From JBNRMR01 sp050942895 (lineage in GTDB: Bacteria > Bacillota > Clostridia > Christensenellales > UBA1750): a stretch of DNA of 32,760 bases. Numbering within the stretch: position 1 is the stretch's first letter; every line of letters starts with the position of its first letter. This document shows positions 21,401-28,856 of this stretch, one piece after another. The stretch lies in the NCBI GenBank assembly GCA_050942895.1, contig JBMNOE010000025.1:1-32760 (forward strand), given 5' to 3'. Both the position numbers and the translations under genes were made by a program. Below the pieces are notes generated by a model. It was given only the letters and a program-made list of their open reading frames with translations. It made no database searches and had not been told where the DNA came from.

Positions 21401-21898
21401 CTATTTTAAATGCTTTTCGTAAGCATCTGTCATTCCCTGCACATCTGGGGAAACAAGCATCGCCACCGTAAGGCCGTCTGAGCGCACCTTGCATTTTCGT
21501 ATTATTTCGTATTGTTCAGGAGAATAGTCCTGGGCGGACATGAGCTTTTGATTCAAGCGAACATCCAGCTTGTCCTTAACCCGCTTTGCGGCCTCGGCGT
21601 TCACAGCGTTCACGATAACGACCTCGTCAGCCAGCAGGCTGTCGGCGCTCATATAGAAAACCGCGTCAGTATAGTCCTCGCTCCTTATGCCGTAATAGTC
21701 CAGCACTATGGACGAAGGTATCTCCATCATTTCAGGCATGGCAACGCTCCCGCTTATGTCAGCGTATGCTTCCGCCGGGTTCACCTTAACAGCTCCCCCG
21801 CCTGAGCAGGCGGCAACGATGAGCGCCATCAGAAAAACCATGGCGGTCATCAGGCTCTTTTTATTTATTTTCATATTGTCGTTTGTGATTTTATTCAA
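21401..21898 (-). CDS. DUF4358 lipoprotein
   Basis: This encodes 165 residues from a TTG start at 21898, which has GGAGG 10 bases upstream; an ATG at 21874 lacks a ribosome site. The lipoprotein signal ends in LIVAACSGGG, with the lipid-modified cysteine at about 31. The body fits DUF4358: YYGIRSEDYTDAVFYMSADSL, then an ADEVVIVNA strand, a helix rich in Lys/Asp and a YSPEQYEIIRKC segment before a final strand. DUF4358 proteins have no known enzymatic role. They are small extracytoplasmic lipoproteins often encoded near MBOAT, DHHW or SGNH genes, as here between two SGNH hydrolases. The gene is 65 bases downstream of the SGNH lipoprotein gene and probably cotranscribed. Confidence 0.85.
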   Translation of the reverse strand: MNKITNDNMKINKKSLMTAMVFLMALIVAACSGGGAVKVNPAEAYADISGSVAMPEMMEIPSSIVLDYYGIRSEDYTDAVFYMSADSLLADEVVIVNAVNAEAAKRVKDKLDVRLNQKLMSAQDYSPEQYEIIRKCKVRSDGLTVAMLVSPDVQGMTDAYEKHLK

Positions 21899-21963
21899 GG
21901 ATCTAAAGCCTCCTTTATATCAAAGGATAAATTTATACAAAATATGTTTTAGCGCCCTCTTTA

Positions 21964-23133
21964 TTAAAACGAGATGGGCGGTTTTTTCGTTTCATCGTTA
22001 TTTTCATCGCTATTTTCATCGTTATTTTCGCCATCTTTTTCATCAGTATCGTCAAACCCCTCAAGGCCGGCCTCCCTTTGGGCTTCGATGTCCTCGATAT
22101 GCTTAGCTATTTCATCGGCGCTCATCATTATACCGGGAAACTCCTCCGGTGAATATGACGCTTCCCACTCCCCTGCAATATATTTATCCCTCGCAAATTG
22201 ATACAGCGTGTCAATCCATATCCGAAGGCCGCCGTTTGTAAGATGCACATAGTCGTCCTTTGAAAGCTTCGCAGGGAGAAAATTGTTTTCATCCTTTAAA
22301 GGGCTGCTTACATCTATGGCCTCTATTTCAAGCTCCCGGGCCAGTGCCCGCAGATGCAGGTTGAATTTATCCATGTTTTCGTTGTTTATCTGCGGTTTTT
22401 CACCGTTTTCAGTAATGGGCGTGCACAATTCAATGTACACCTTTATATCTGGATTGCGCTCTTTCACCTTTTCGATTATGGTGCGGAACTTATCGATATT
22501 CCTGGCGACATCGCTCCCCGCCCAATCGTTAAGGCCCAACATGATGTAAACCTCCTTGGCCTCCATCATTAAAAGGCAGTCCTCGAGGGGCATGGCGACC
22601 CCCTGATAGGTTAGATTGGTTTTTGCAGGGTCAAAAGCGGCGGCGCCTGTTTTAAGGCTGTATTTGGCTATAGCAAGAAAGCGCGCCTTCCCCAGCACCG
22701 GCCTGTCGTGGCCGCGCTCATAGAGTACATAGTTTTGCAGCCCTTGGGAGATGGAATCCCCCACGAACACGGCGTTGTCAAAAAACTCGTCGTAATAGCC
22801 CGAATCCGCGTCCGGCACGAATGTAAACTCATCTTCCTGCGGAGGAGGGCTTTCCTCAGGCGTATTTTCCGGCGTATTTTCAGGCGTGTTTTCAGGCGTG
22901 TTTTCAGGGGATTGGGATGGCACAGGCTCAGGCGTACGGGCAGCCTCGGGCGTAGCGCTTGGCGGAGCCGGCGTCATGGACTCGCTGGACTGCGGGACTG
23001 GCGCAGACTCGGTCGGCTGAGTGACGGCGGGCAAAATGGCGCCGCATCCGCACAAAAACAGCAGCATCATAAAAATGGATGCCGCCATCTGAAACTTTCT
23101 CTTACCGTTCCCTAAAAAAAGCCTGTTAATCAT
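21964..23133 (-). CDS. SGNH/GDSL hydrolase lipoprotein
   Basis: This encodes 389 residues from the ATG at 23133, which has AAGGA 8 bases upstream; the frame is open to 23175. The signal peptide ends in a lipobox-like LCGC. A long Pro/Ser/Thr/Glu linker follows and contains the tetrapeptide ENTP four times. The SGNH domain has FVGDSISQG (catalytic serine about 127), block III MLGLND (the usual T is L) and block V DDYVH. The C-terminus is a low-complexity Asp/Glu/Asn tail with repeated (D)ENNDE units before KKPPISF. The domain closely resembles that of the SGNH protein at 20068-21183, so the two may be paralogues. One is lipid-anchored and one secreted with SH3 domains. A role in de-acetylating or acetylating surface glycans is inferred. 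Confidence 0.88.
   Translation of the reverse strand: MINRLFLGNGKRKFQMAASIFMMLLFLCGCGAILPAVTQPTESAPVPQSSESMTPAPPSATPEAARTPEPVPSQSPENTPENTPENTPENTPEESPPPQEDEFTFVPDADSGYYDEFFDNAVFVGDSISQGLQNYVLYERGHDRPVLGKARFLAIAKYSLKTGAAAFDPAKTNLTYQGVAMPLEDCLLMMEAKEVYIMLGLNDWAGSDVARNIDKFRTIIEKVKERNPDIKVYIELCTPITENGEKPQINNENMDKFNLHLRALARELEIEAIDVSSPLKDENNFLPAKLSKDDYVHLTNGGLRIWIDTLYQFARDKYIAGEWEASYSPEEFPGIMMSADEIAKHIEDIEAQREAGLEGFDDTDEKDGENNDENSDENNDETKKPPISF
21991..22026. repeat. 12-bp tandem repeat in the C-terminal tail of the SGNH lipoprotein
   Basis: Three units of TTCATCGYTATT (21991-22002, 22003-22014, 22015-22026), with one base difference in the middle one, encode the acidic Asn/Asp/Glu tail. The unit is a multiple of three, so copy-number change keeps the frame. 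Confidence 0.8.
22859..22906. repeat. 12-bp tandem repeat in the linker of the SGNH lipoprotein
   Basis: Four 12-bp units of the GGCGTRTTTTCM type run without gaps (22859-22870, 22871-22882, 22883-22894, 22895-22906). They encode the ENTP tetrapeptides of the linker between lipid anchor and SGNH domain. Length variation would alter the reach of the enzyme without a frameshift. Confidence 0.9.
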
Positions 23134-23293
23134 CTTTGCAATCCTTTTTAAGAAAAGTACTAATGTGTTTAACAATGTTTGGCAAAATTAAACAATTCAA
23201 TTATATTAACTATACGAAACGGTGTCAAGATTTGTTGCCTATTATCAACTAAAGATTTCCATCGCGCTCGCCTCGCTTTGAATTTATGAAAAC

Positions 23294-23755
23294 TCAGTCT
23301 TCCTCGGAGTATTTCTCCAAAGAAACATCGGCCTCGCTGAAAAGGTGCAGCGTGAACTCATCCGGATAATCATAGCGATAGACGATGCGCTTTATCCCCG
23401 CGTTGATGATAATCCTTGCGCAGATAGAGCAGGGCTGATGGGTCACATACAGCGTTGCACCCTCCACAGACACACCCAGCTTCGCCGCCTGGGCAACAGC
23501 GTTTTGCTCAGCGTGGACGGCATAGCAAAACTGCCCCTGCTGGCCGGAGGGGATGCCATGCTTTTGTCTCATGCACTCTCCCCTTTCCACGCAGCTTTTT
23601 ATGCCCGCAGGGGCGCCGTTATAGCCGGTGGTGATAATGCGCCTGTCCTTCACTATGACGCAGCCCATTTTTCTTTCCGACTGAAAGCAACTGGACCATG
23701 TGCCTATGAAGGCCGTCATGTCCATGAACCGCTTGTCCCATTTATCAAATGCCAT
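23294..23755 (-). CDS. dCMP deaminase (ComEB family)
   Basis: This encodes 153 residues from the ATG at 23755, chosen because GGGAGG lies 8 bases upstream; the frame is open to 23785. The cytidine/deoxycytidylate deaminase zinc site is complete: HAE (H81, catalytic E83) and PCSIC (C109, C112). An N-terminal cysteine-containing insert (KSCVERGECMRQKHG) is typical of dCMP deaminases and may bind a second zinc. It converts dCMP to dUMP, feeding thymidylate synthesis. It has its own consensus promoter, diverges from groESL and is not part of the SGNH operon by function. No terminator was seen between it and the SGNH lipoprotein gene. Confidence 0.93.
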   Translation of the reverse strand: MAFDKWDKRFMDMTAFIGTWSSCFQSERKMGCVIVKDRRIITTGYNGAPAGIKSCVERGECMRQKHGIPSGQQGQFCYAVHAEQNAVAQAAKLGVSVEGATLYVTHQPCSICARIIINAGIKRIVYRYDYPDEFTLHLFSEADVSLEKYSEED

Positions 23756-23789
23756 ACCATTGACCTCCCTTGGCACATCTTTCAAAATA

Positions 23790-23818
23790 ATTATATATCA
23801 TATAATATTTCGTGTCAA
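23790..23818 (-). promoter_or_regulatory. Consensus sigma-A promoter of the dCMP deaminase gene
   Basis: On the minus strand TTGACA (plus-strand 23813-23818) and TATAAT (23790-23795) are both perfect and 17 bases apart. The predicted start is about 28 bases upstream of the ATG. Confidence 0.92.
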
Positions 23819-23927
23819 TTTGGTTATAACTATGTATAAACGGGCGATTGAAGCAGTATTCATCAGGTTTTTGCCATAATTTTAAAGAATATGCTTTTTT
23901 TCTCCCAAATTTAACCTTAATCCCCAC

Positions 23928-23956
23928 TTGATATAAGACTTGGGAGAAGGTAAACT
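23928..23956 (+). promoter_or_regulatory. Sigma-A-type promoter of groESL
   Basis: TTGATA (23928-23933) and TAAACT (23951-23956) are 17 bases apart, directly before the CIRCE element. Eight-base arms TCTCCCAA (23901-23908) and TTGGGAGA (23940-23947) flank the -35 as an inverted repeat. Confidence 0.8.
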
Positions 23957-23966
23957 ATTACTTAGG

Positions 23967-23993
23967 TTAGCACTCGTCATCTTAGAGTGCTGA
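23967..23993 (+). promoter_or_regulatory. CIRCE element (HrcA operator)
   Basis: TTAGCACTC, nine bases, then GAGTGCTGA matches the CIRCE consensus TTAGCACTC-N9-GAGTGCTAA in 17 of 18 arm positions. It lies at the predicted transcription start of groES. HrcA would repress the operon, relieved by heat or unfolded protein. hrcA itself is not in the window. Confidence 0.97.
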
Positions 23994-24043
23994 TAACGCA
24001 AGCGAAACATATTAAAAATAATTTTTTCAGGAGGTAAAAAGCT

Positions 24044-24328
24044 ATGAAGTTAATCCCATTGGCAGATCGCGTCGTCATCAAGAACGTCGAGTCCGAAGAA
24101 ACCACGAAATCCGGCATCGTGCTGCCCGGCACAGCGAAAGAGAAGCCCCAGGTGGCAGAAATAATCAGCGTTGGCCCCGGCGGAACAGTGGACGGCAAGG
24201 AAATCACAATGAGTGTGAAGCCCGGCCAGAAGGTTATCTATTCAAAATATGCCGGAACCGAAGTGAAGCTGGACGGCGAGGAATATATCATCGTGCGTCA
24301 GGGCGATATTTTGGCAGTTGTGGAATAA
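24044..24328 (+). CDS. groES: Co-chaperonin GroES
   Basis: This encodes 94 residues, the normal length for the 10-kDa chaperonin. The start MKLIPLADRVVIKNVESEE, the mobile loop (TTKSGIVLPGTAKEKPQ) and the end (EEYIIVRQGDILAVVE) are canonical. It caps the GroEL cavity as a heptamer during ATP-driven folding. AGGAGG lies 9 bases before the ATG. groEL follows 55 bases downstream with no terminator between, so the pair is one CIRCE-controlled operon. Confidence 0.98.
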   Translation: MKLIPLADRVVIKNVESEETTKSGIVLPGTAKEKPQVAEIISVGPGGTVDGKEITMSVKPGQKVIYSKYAGTEVKLDGEEYIIVRQGDILAVVE

Positions 24329-24383
24329 TTTTATCAAAAATTTATCAAGGAATTTATCAAGTATTTAAGGAGGAATCTGAAAT

Positions 24384-26000
24384 ATGGCAAAGCAGATCAT
24401 TTACGGAGAAGAAGCTCGCCGCAAGCTGGAAAAAGGCGTAAACGCCCTTGCAGATACGGTTAAGATAACCCTTGGGCCAAAGGGTCGCAACGTGGTTCTG
24501 GAGAAAAAGTTCGGCGCTCCCCAGATCATCAACGACGGTGTGACCATCGCCAAGGAGATCGAGCTGGAGGACGCCTTTGAGAACATGGGCGCACAGCTTG
24601 TGAAGGAAGTGGCCACAAAGACAAACGATATCGCCGGTGACGGCACCACCACCGCCACAGTTTTAGCCCAGGCCATAATCCGCGAGGGCATGAAGAACGT
24701 GGCTGCCGGCGCAAACCCCATGCAGATCAGAAGGGGCATCACAAAGGCCTCCGACGCCGCCGTGGAAAGTCTTCAGAGGCTTTCAAAGCCCATCGAGTCC
24801 AAGACAGCCATCGCTCAGGTGGGCGCTGTTTCCGCAGACGAAACGGAGATTGGCCAGCTTATCGCGGACGCGATGGAGAAGGTGGGCAACGAGGGCGTTA
24901 TAACCGTTGAAGAATCAAAGACAATGCGCACCGAGCTTAAGACGGTCGAGGGAATGCAGTTTGACAGGGGCTATGCCTCCGCCTACATGGTGACCGATTC
25001 CGACAAAATGGAAGCGGTTTTGGACAATCCTTTCATTCTCATTACCGAGAAAAAGATAAGCAATATTCAGGAGATCCTGCCCGTTTTGGAGCAGGTCGTC
25101 CAGTCAGGCAAGCCGCTGCTGATAATCGCCGAAGACGTCGAGGGCGAGGCCCTTGCCACATTGGTGGTGAACAAGCTGCGCGGAACATTCAACTGCGTTG
25201 CCGTCAAGGCCCCCGGCTTTGGCGACAGGCGCAAGGCGATGCTTCAGGATATTGCAGTGCTCACGGGCGGCCAGGTTATCTCCGATGAGTTGGGCATGGA
25301 TATAAAGGAAGCCACTTTGGACATGCTGGGCAGAGCGCACCAGATCAAGGTTGACAAGGACAACACGGTTATCGTTGAAGGCGCAGGCAGCGCAAACGAT
25401 ATAAAGGCAAGAGTCAACTCCATAAAAGCGCAGATTGAGGAGACCACCTCCGATTACGACCGTGAGAAGCTCCAGGAAAGACTGGCAAAGCTGGCCGGCG
25501 GCGTTGCGGTAATCGAAGTGGGCGCGGCCACCGAAGTTGAGATGAAGGAGCGCAAGCTGCGCATAGAGGATGCCCTTGCGGCCACCAGGGCTGCCGTTGA
25601 AGAAGGCATCGTTCCCGGCGGCGGAGTGGCTTTGCTGCGGGCTATAGCAGATGTAAAAAAGCTGTTTGAAACTATCGAAGGTGACGAAGCAACTGGCGTT
25701 CGTTCCGTGCTGAGAGCCCTTGAGGAGCCCCTGCGACAGATCTGCGCCAATGCGGGCGTTGAAGGCTCCATCGTGGTGGAGAGGATTCTTTCAAGCGGCG
25801 ACAGCGCATACGGCTTTGACGCTGCCAAGAACACATATGGCAACATGATCGACAGCGGAATACTGGATCCCACGAAGGTTGTTAGGATCGCTTTGCAAAA
25901 CGCGGCCTCCATCGCTTCGATGCTGCTTACCACCGAATCCCTGGTGGCGGACATCCCCGAGCCGGAGCCGGCAGCCCCTGCACAGCCCCCGATGTATTAA
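24384..26000 (+). CDS. groEL: Chaperonin GroEL
   Basis: This encodes 538 residues, near the usual 540-548. Family motifs include LGPKGRNVVLEKKFG, the ATP-binding DGTTTATVLAQ, the apical domain segment and the C-terminal equatorial domain (VEEGIVPGGGVALLRA). The protein forms the double-ring folding chamber used with GroES. The C-terminus is unusual: instead of a Gly-Gly-Met-rich tail it ends with PEPEPAAPAQPPMY. GGAGG lies 9 bases before the ATG. A terminator follows 22 bases after the stop. Confidence 0.98.
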   Translation: MAKQIIYGEEARRKLEKGVNALADTVKITLGPKGRNVVLEKKFGAPQIINDGVTIAKEIELEDAFENMGAQLVKEVATKTNDIAGDGTTTATVLAQAIIREGMKNVAAGANPMQIRRGITKASDAAVESLQRLSKPIESKTAIAQVGAVSADETEIGQLIADAMEKVGNEGVITVEESKTMRTELKTVEGMQFDRGYASAYMVTDSDKMEAVLDNPFILITEKKISNIQEILPVLEQVVQSGKPLLIIAEDVEGEALATLVVNKLRGTFNCVAVKAPGFGDRRKAMLQDIAVLTGGQVISDELGMDIKEATLDMLGRAHQIKVDKDNTVIVEGAGSANDIKARVNSIKAQIEETTSDYDREKLQERLAKLAGGVAVIEVGAATEVEMKERKLRIEDALAATRAAVEEGIVPGGGVALLRAIADVKKLFETIEGDEATGVRSVLRALEEPLRQICANAGVEGSIVVERILSSGDSAYGFDAAKNTYGNMIDSGILDPTKVVRIALQNAASIASMLLTTESLVADIPEPEPAAPAQPPMY

Positions 26001-26021
26001 TTCAATCGATTGATCAACAAC

Positions 26022-26057
26022 AAAAAGAGGACGGAGAATCCGTCCTCTTTCTTTTTT
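26022..26057 (+). terminator. Rho-independent terminator of groESL
   Basis: A perfect 12-bp stem, AAAGAGGACGGA (26024-26035) with TCCGTCCTCTTT (26039-26050), has a GAA loop and is followed by CTTTTTT. Confidence 0.93.
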
Positions 26058-26079
26058 CTATTTTTCAGTCATGATGGTG

Positions 26080-26085
26080 TATAAT
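26080..26085 (+). promoter_or_regulatory. Candidate -10 of the alpha/beta hydrolase gene
   Basis: TATAAT lies 24 bases before the ATG, between the groESL terminator and the ribosome site. No convincing -35 is present 17 bases upstream. The resulting untranslated leader would be about 13 bases. Confidence 0.45.
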
Positions 26086-26109
26086 GGTTAAAAGGAGGTC
26101 TGTCCAGAT

Positions 26110-26853
26110 ATGCTATTTAAAGAAACTGCAAGCAAGAAACCGGTGATAGTACTGCTCCACGGCGGGGGTCTTTCCGATTGGTCTTTACAGAAAATCGTGA
26201 AACGCCTGGAGGCTGATTTTCATCTGGTAACGCCGGTAATAGATGGCCATGGTGAAAATGGCGGCGAGGAGTTTGTGAGCATAAAGGCCTGTGCCCAAAA
26301 GCTTATCGACCATATCGACAGCGTTTACGGCGGCAGGGTTTTCGCCCTGGGCGGACTTTCATTGGGCGGGCAGATCGCAGTCGAGGTTCTTTCGCGCAGG
26401 CCGGACATCTCCGAATATGCGGTCATAGAAAGCGCGCTGGTGGTTCCCATCAAAGTTGCGGGCGCCATTGCGGCTCCCATGTACAAGCTTTTTTATGGGC
26501 TAATCCGCAGCAGGCGGTTTGCAAGGATGCAGGCGAAAAGCCTTGAAATACCGGAGGAAATGTTTGAAAGCTATTACCAGGACAGCATGAATATGTCAAA
26601 GCGATCTTTGGTAAACATAACAATAAGCAACAGCCGCTATGCCCTTGATGAAAAAATCGCTCTGACAACCGCCAAGGTATTGATAATAGTGGGCGAAAGA
26701 GAAATGAGGGTGATGAAAAAATCCGCATATCTGCTCCACAGAGCCATAGATTTTAGCCGGCTTTATATTGCACCCGCCATGAAGCATGGACAGTTCAGCA
26801 TTTTGCATCCGGATGAATATGTGAAAGTATTGCTGAATTTCCTTGAAATATGA
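26110..26853 (+). CDS. Alpha/beta hydrolase of unknown substrate
   Basis: This encodes 247 residues and has the alpha/beta hydrolase fold. There is an N-terminal strand with oxyanion-hole motif VIVLLHGGGLSDWS, nucleophile elbow GGLSLGG (S84) and a C-terminal histidine in AMKHGQFS (about 223). The acidic member is probably near VLIIVGERE. A helical lid lies at about 115-180. It has no signal peptide or membrane anchor, so it is cytosolic, and likely an esterase, thioesterase or lipase-like enzyme. GGAGG lies 11 bases before the ATG. It stands alone between the groESL terminator and the rpiR promoter. Confidence 0.85.
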   Translation: MLFKETASKKPVIVLLHGGGLSDWSLQKIVKRLEADFHLVTPVIDGHGENGGEEFVSIKACAQKLIDHIDSVYGGRVFALGGLSLGGQIAVEVLSRRPDISEYAVIESALVVPIKVAGAIAAPMYKLFYGLIRSRRFARMQAKSLEIPEEMFESYYQDSMNMSKRSLVNITISNSRYALDEKIALTTAKVLIIVGEREMRVMKKSAYLLHRAIDFSRLYIAPAMKHGQFSILHPDEYVKVLLNFLEI

Positions 26854-26936
26854 AAGTCACTTTGCTTTTTTGTAAAGATTCATAAAAAACATAGTATGAT
26901 TTTCTAATTCAAAATGACATATTTTCAATATTTTTG

Positions 26937-26965
26937 TTGATATTTTCTCAACTTGTAACTATAAT
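26937..26965 (+). promoter_or_regulatory. Promoter of the rpiR-DUF951-lepB unit
   Basis: TTGATA (26937-26942) and TATAAT (26960-26965) are 17 bases apart. This places the start of transcription after the first ATG of the open frame (26934) and supports the ATG at 27003. Confidence 0.85.
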
Positions 26966-27002
26966 AGATATAGTTTATCAAGATAAAGGGAGTGCCCCGA
27001 GT

Positions 27003-27848
27003 ATGAATACACAGTTGCCCAACTCAATGGCGATAAGAATCCAAGCGCAATATGATTCCTTTAAGTCGGCTGAAAGAAGAGCCGCAGATCTTATCATATC
27101 AAGACCACTTGACGTTTCCGTCATGACGATCTCACAAGCTGCCCGGGAGGCAGGTTGCAGCGAGCCGACCTTCACGCGCCTTTCGCGCAAGCTGGGCTAC
27201 AAGGGCTTTGTCCAGATGAAGGACGCTCTTTCCGATTTTGCTGTTAGCCCGCCCTCATTCGCCGGGGTTTCTCCTGACGATTCTGCCGCCACGGTGATGA
27301 ACAAGGTGTTTGAATACTCCAAAAAAACCCTGAGCGACACGTTGGAGATACTGGATGCCGGTCAATATGAGGCTGCCATCGATGCCATAAGCGCAGCGAA
27401 CACCGTGTTCTTTGCGGGTGTTGGAATTTCGGCCTCCGTGGCCCAATGCGCTGCACATAAAATGTTAAGAATGGGCATCAACTGCTCTTGGGCCAGCGAC
27501 CCTGACTCTCAGCTCCTTCACACCGCCCACATGAAAAGCGGCGATGTCTGTGTGGTGATTTCGCATTCGGGTAGGACCAGATGCATACTAAACACTGCCA
27601 AAAGGGCAAGGGCCAGCGGAGCAACGGTGATATGTATGACAAACTACCCCGGAGCGCCCTTGGTGAGGCTGAGCGACGTCCACCTGATAACAGCCTCCTT
27701 CGCGGAAAGGTATGGCGAAGTGACGGGCAACAATATTGTTCAAACCACTATCGTGGAGAGCATATTGATAAACCTGATCTTAAGAAACAAGGGCATTGAG
27801 CGGCTTTTGACCGAGAGCGACACCGCTGTCGAAGCCAACAAGGCATGA
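27003..27848 (+). CDS. RpiR-family transcriptional regulator with SIS domain
   Basis: This encodes 281 residues from the ATG at 27003 (GGGAG 10 bases upstream and a promoter just before). An N-terminal HTH_6 domain (about 1-80) includes MTISQAAREAGCSEPTFTRLSRKLGYKGF. A sugar-phosphate-binding SIS domain (about 120-260) has FFAGVGISASVAQCAAHK and ISHSGRTRCILNTAKRA. Such regulators sense phosphosugars and control sugar or amino-sugar catabolism genes. No sugar genes adjoin it, so its targets are unknown. It may regulate itself. The next gene starts 16 bases after its stop. Confidence 0.92.
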   Translation: MNTQLPNSMAIRIQAQYDSFKSAERRAADLIISRPLDVSVMTISQAAREAGCSEPTFTRLSRKLGYKGFVQMKDALSDFAVSPPSFAGVSPDDSAATVMNKVFEYSKKTLSDTLEILDAGQYEAAIDAISAANTVFFAGVGISASVAQCAAHKMLRMGINCSWASDPDSQLLHTAHMKSGDVCVVISHSGRTRCILNTAKRARASGATVICMTNYPGAPLVRLSDVHLITASFAERYGEVTGNNIVQTTIVESILINLILRNKGIERLLTESDTAVEANKA

Positions 27849-27864
27849 GGGTTAGGGCACAAAT

Positions 27865-28095
27865 ATGGTTGAGATAAGCTTGGGCGATATAATCCAAACG
27901 AAAAAAAAGCATCCCTGCGGCGACGACAAGTGGCTTATCACCCGGGTGGGAGCTGACGTGAAGATAAAATGCCGGGGCTGCGGCCGGCTGATTATGCTGG
28001 AGCGCGGTGAGTTTGAAAAGCGCTATAAAAAAACGATTTCAAAAGCGCCGCCTGCAGATGAAGAAACCAAAGAGGAAATTAACTGCAATGATTGA
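27865..28095 (+). CDS. DUF951 family small protein
   Basis: This encodes 76 residues. The conserved DUF951 core is present: EISLGDIIQTKKKHPCGDDKW, ITRVGADVKIKCRGCGR and IMLERGEFEKRYKK. Cysteines at about 18, 36 and 39 suggest a metal site. The last 20 residues are an acidic extension. The family is small, conserved in Firmicutes and of unknown function, possibly nucleic-acid or ribosome associated. It is sandwiched in a transcription unit, with its last bases overlapping the lepB start by 8 bases, so translation may be coupled. Confidence 0.88.
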   Translation: MVEISLGDIIQTKKKHPCGDDKWLITRVGADVKIKCRGCGRLIMLERGEFEKRYKKTISKAPPADEETKEEINCND

Positions 28096-28717
28096 AGATA
28101 ATGGCTATGATATCACCGAAGAACAAGCCGATGAGCCTGGCGAAAAAGGAACAGAAAACAAAAAAGACAAAAAAGATAAAAAGAAGATGTTTATAACAGA
28201 ATTGCTGGACTGGGTGCGGCTGCTTTCAATAGCTCTTGTGCTGACGCTTTTGGTGCGCACATTTGTTTTCATGCCCGTCATAGTGGACGGCGGCTCAATG
28301 CTGCCCAATCTGCACGATAGAGAGCTGATGTTTGTGACCCGCTTTGTGAGGTATATTGAGCCGATAGACCGAGGCGATGTTGTCATATTGGTCCCCCCTG
28401 CGCTTTTACAGGAGACGGGCAAGTACTATGTCAAGCGGGTTATCGGCCTGCCCGGAGAGCGAATCAAGATTGAGAACGGCGTGGTATTTATAAATGGCGG
28501 CGCTATCGATGAGCCATATGTCGCAAAGGAATGGAGCGGCAGCTATCCGGAGGTCGTAATTCCCGCGGACTTTTACTTTGTGATGGGCGATAACCGCAAC
28601 TTTTCAAACGATTCTCGCTCTGCGTCTGTCGGGCCTATCCACAAGAGCAAGATAGAGGGGCGCGCGCTGGCGGTGATGTGGCCCCTGTCCGACATTCGCT
28701 CCATCACGACAAAATAG
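28088..28717 (+). CDS. lepB: Signal peptidase I
   Basis: This encodes 209 residues from the ATG at 28088, which has GAGGA 11 bases upstream; the frame is open from 28007. A charged, Lys/Glu-rich cytosolic N-terminus (about 1-34) precedes one membrane helix (about 44-62). The catalytic serine lies in GGSMLPNL (S70) and the general-base lysine in YYVKRVIGLPGE (K116), with GDNRNFSNDSR farther along. It removes signal peptides from exported proteins at the outer face of the membrane, including the several exported products encoded in this window. It is the last gene of the rpiR unit. Confidence 0.95.
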   Translation: MIEDNGYDITEEQADEPGEKGTENKKDKKDKKKMFITELLDWVRLLSIALVLTLLVRTFVFMPVIVDGGSMLPNLHDRELMFVTRFVRYIEPIDRGDVVILVPPALLQETGKYYVKRVIGLPGERIKIENGVVFINGGAIDEPYVAKEWSGSYPEVVIPADFYFVMGDNRNFSNDSRSASVGPIHKSKIEGRALAVMWPLSDIRSITTK

Positions 28718-28763
28718 CCTTTCACCACTTTTAAAACAGCGCCGGAGGGCCCCACCCGCCCAC

Positions 28764-28797
28764 GGAAAACCGCCTGCCTAAAGGCAACCGTTTTTCC
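28764..28797 (+). terminator. Probable terminator of the rpiR-DUF951-lepB unit
   Basis: GGAAAACCG and CGTTTTTCC pair as outer arms with a bulge, and TGCC/GGCA pair inside. The T-run lies in the descending arm. It is 47 bases past the lepB stop. Confidence 0.5.
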
Positions 28798-28856
28798 TCC
28801 CTCTCGGCTTCCGGGAAGGTAAGAATATCAATAATTTTACAACACAGAGGTGCAAA

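Noticed and set aside
22859..22906. CRISPR-like short repeat array
   Set aside because: The units are contiguous 12-mers with no spacers and encode a tetrapeptide repeat inside a gene.
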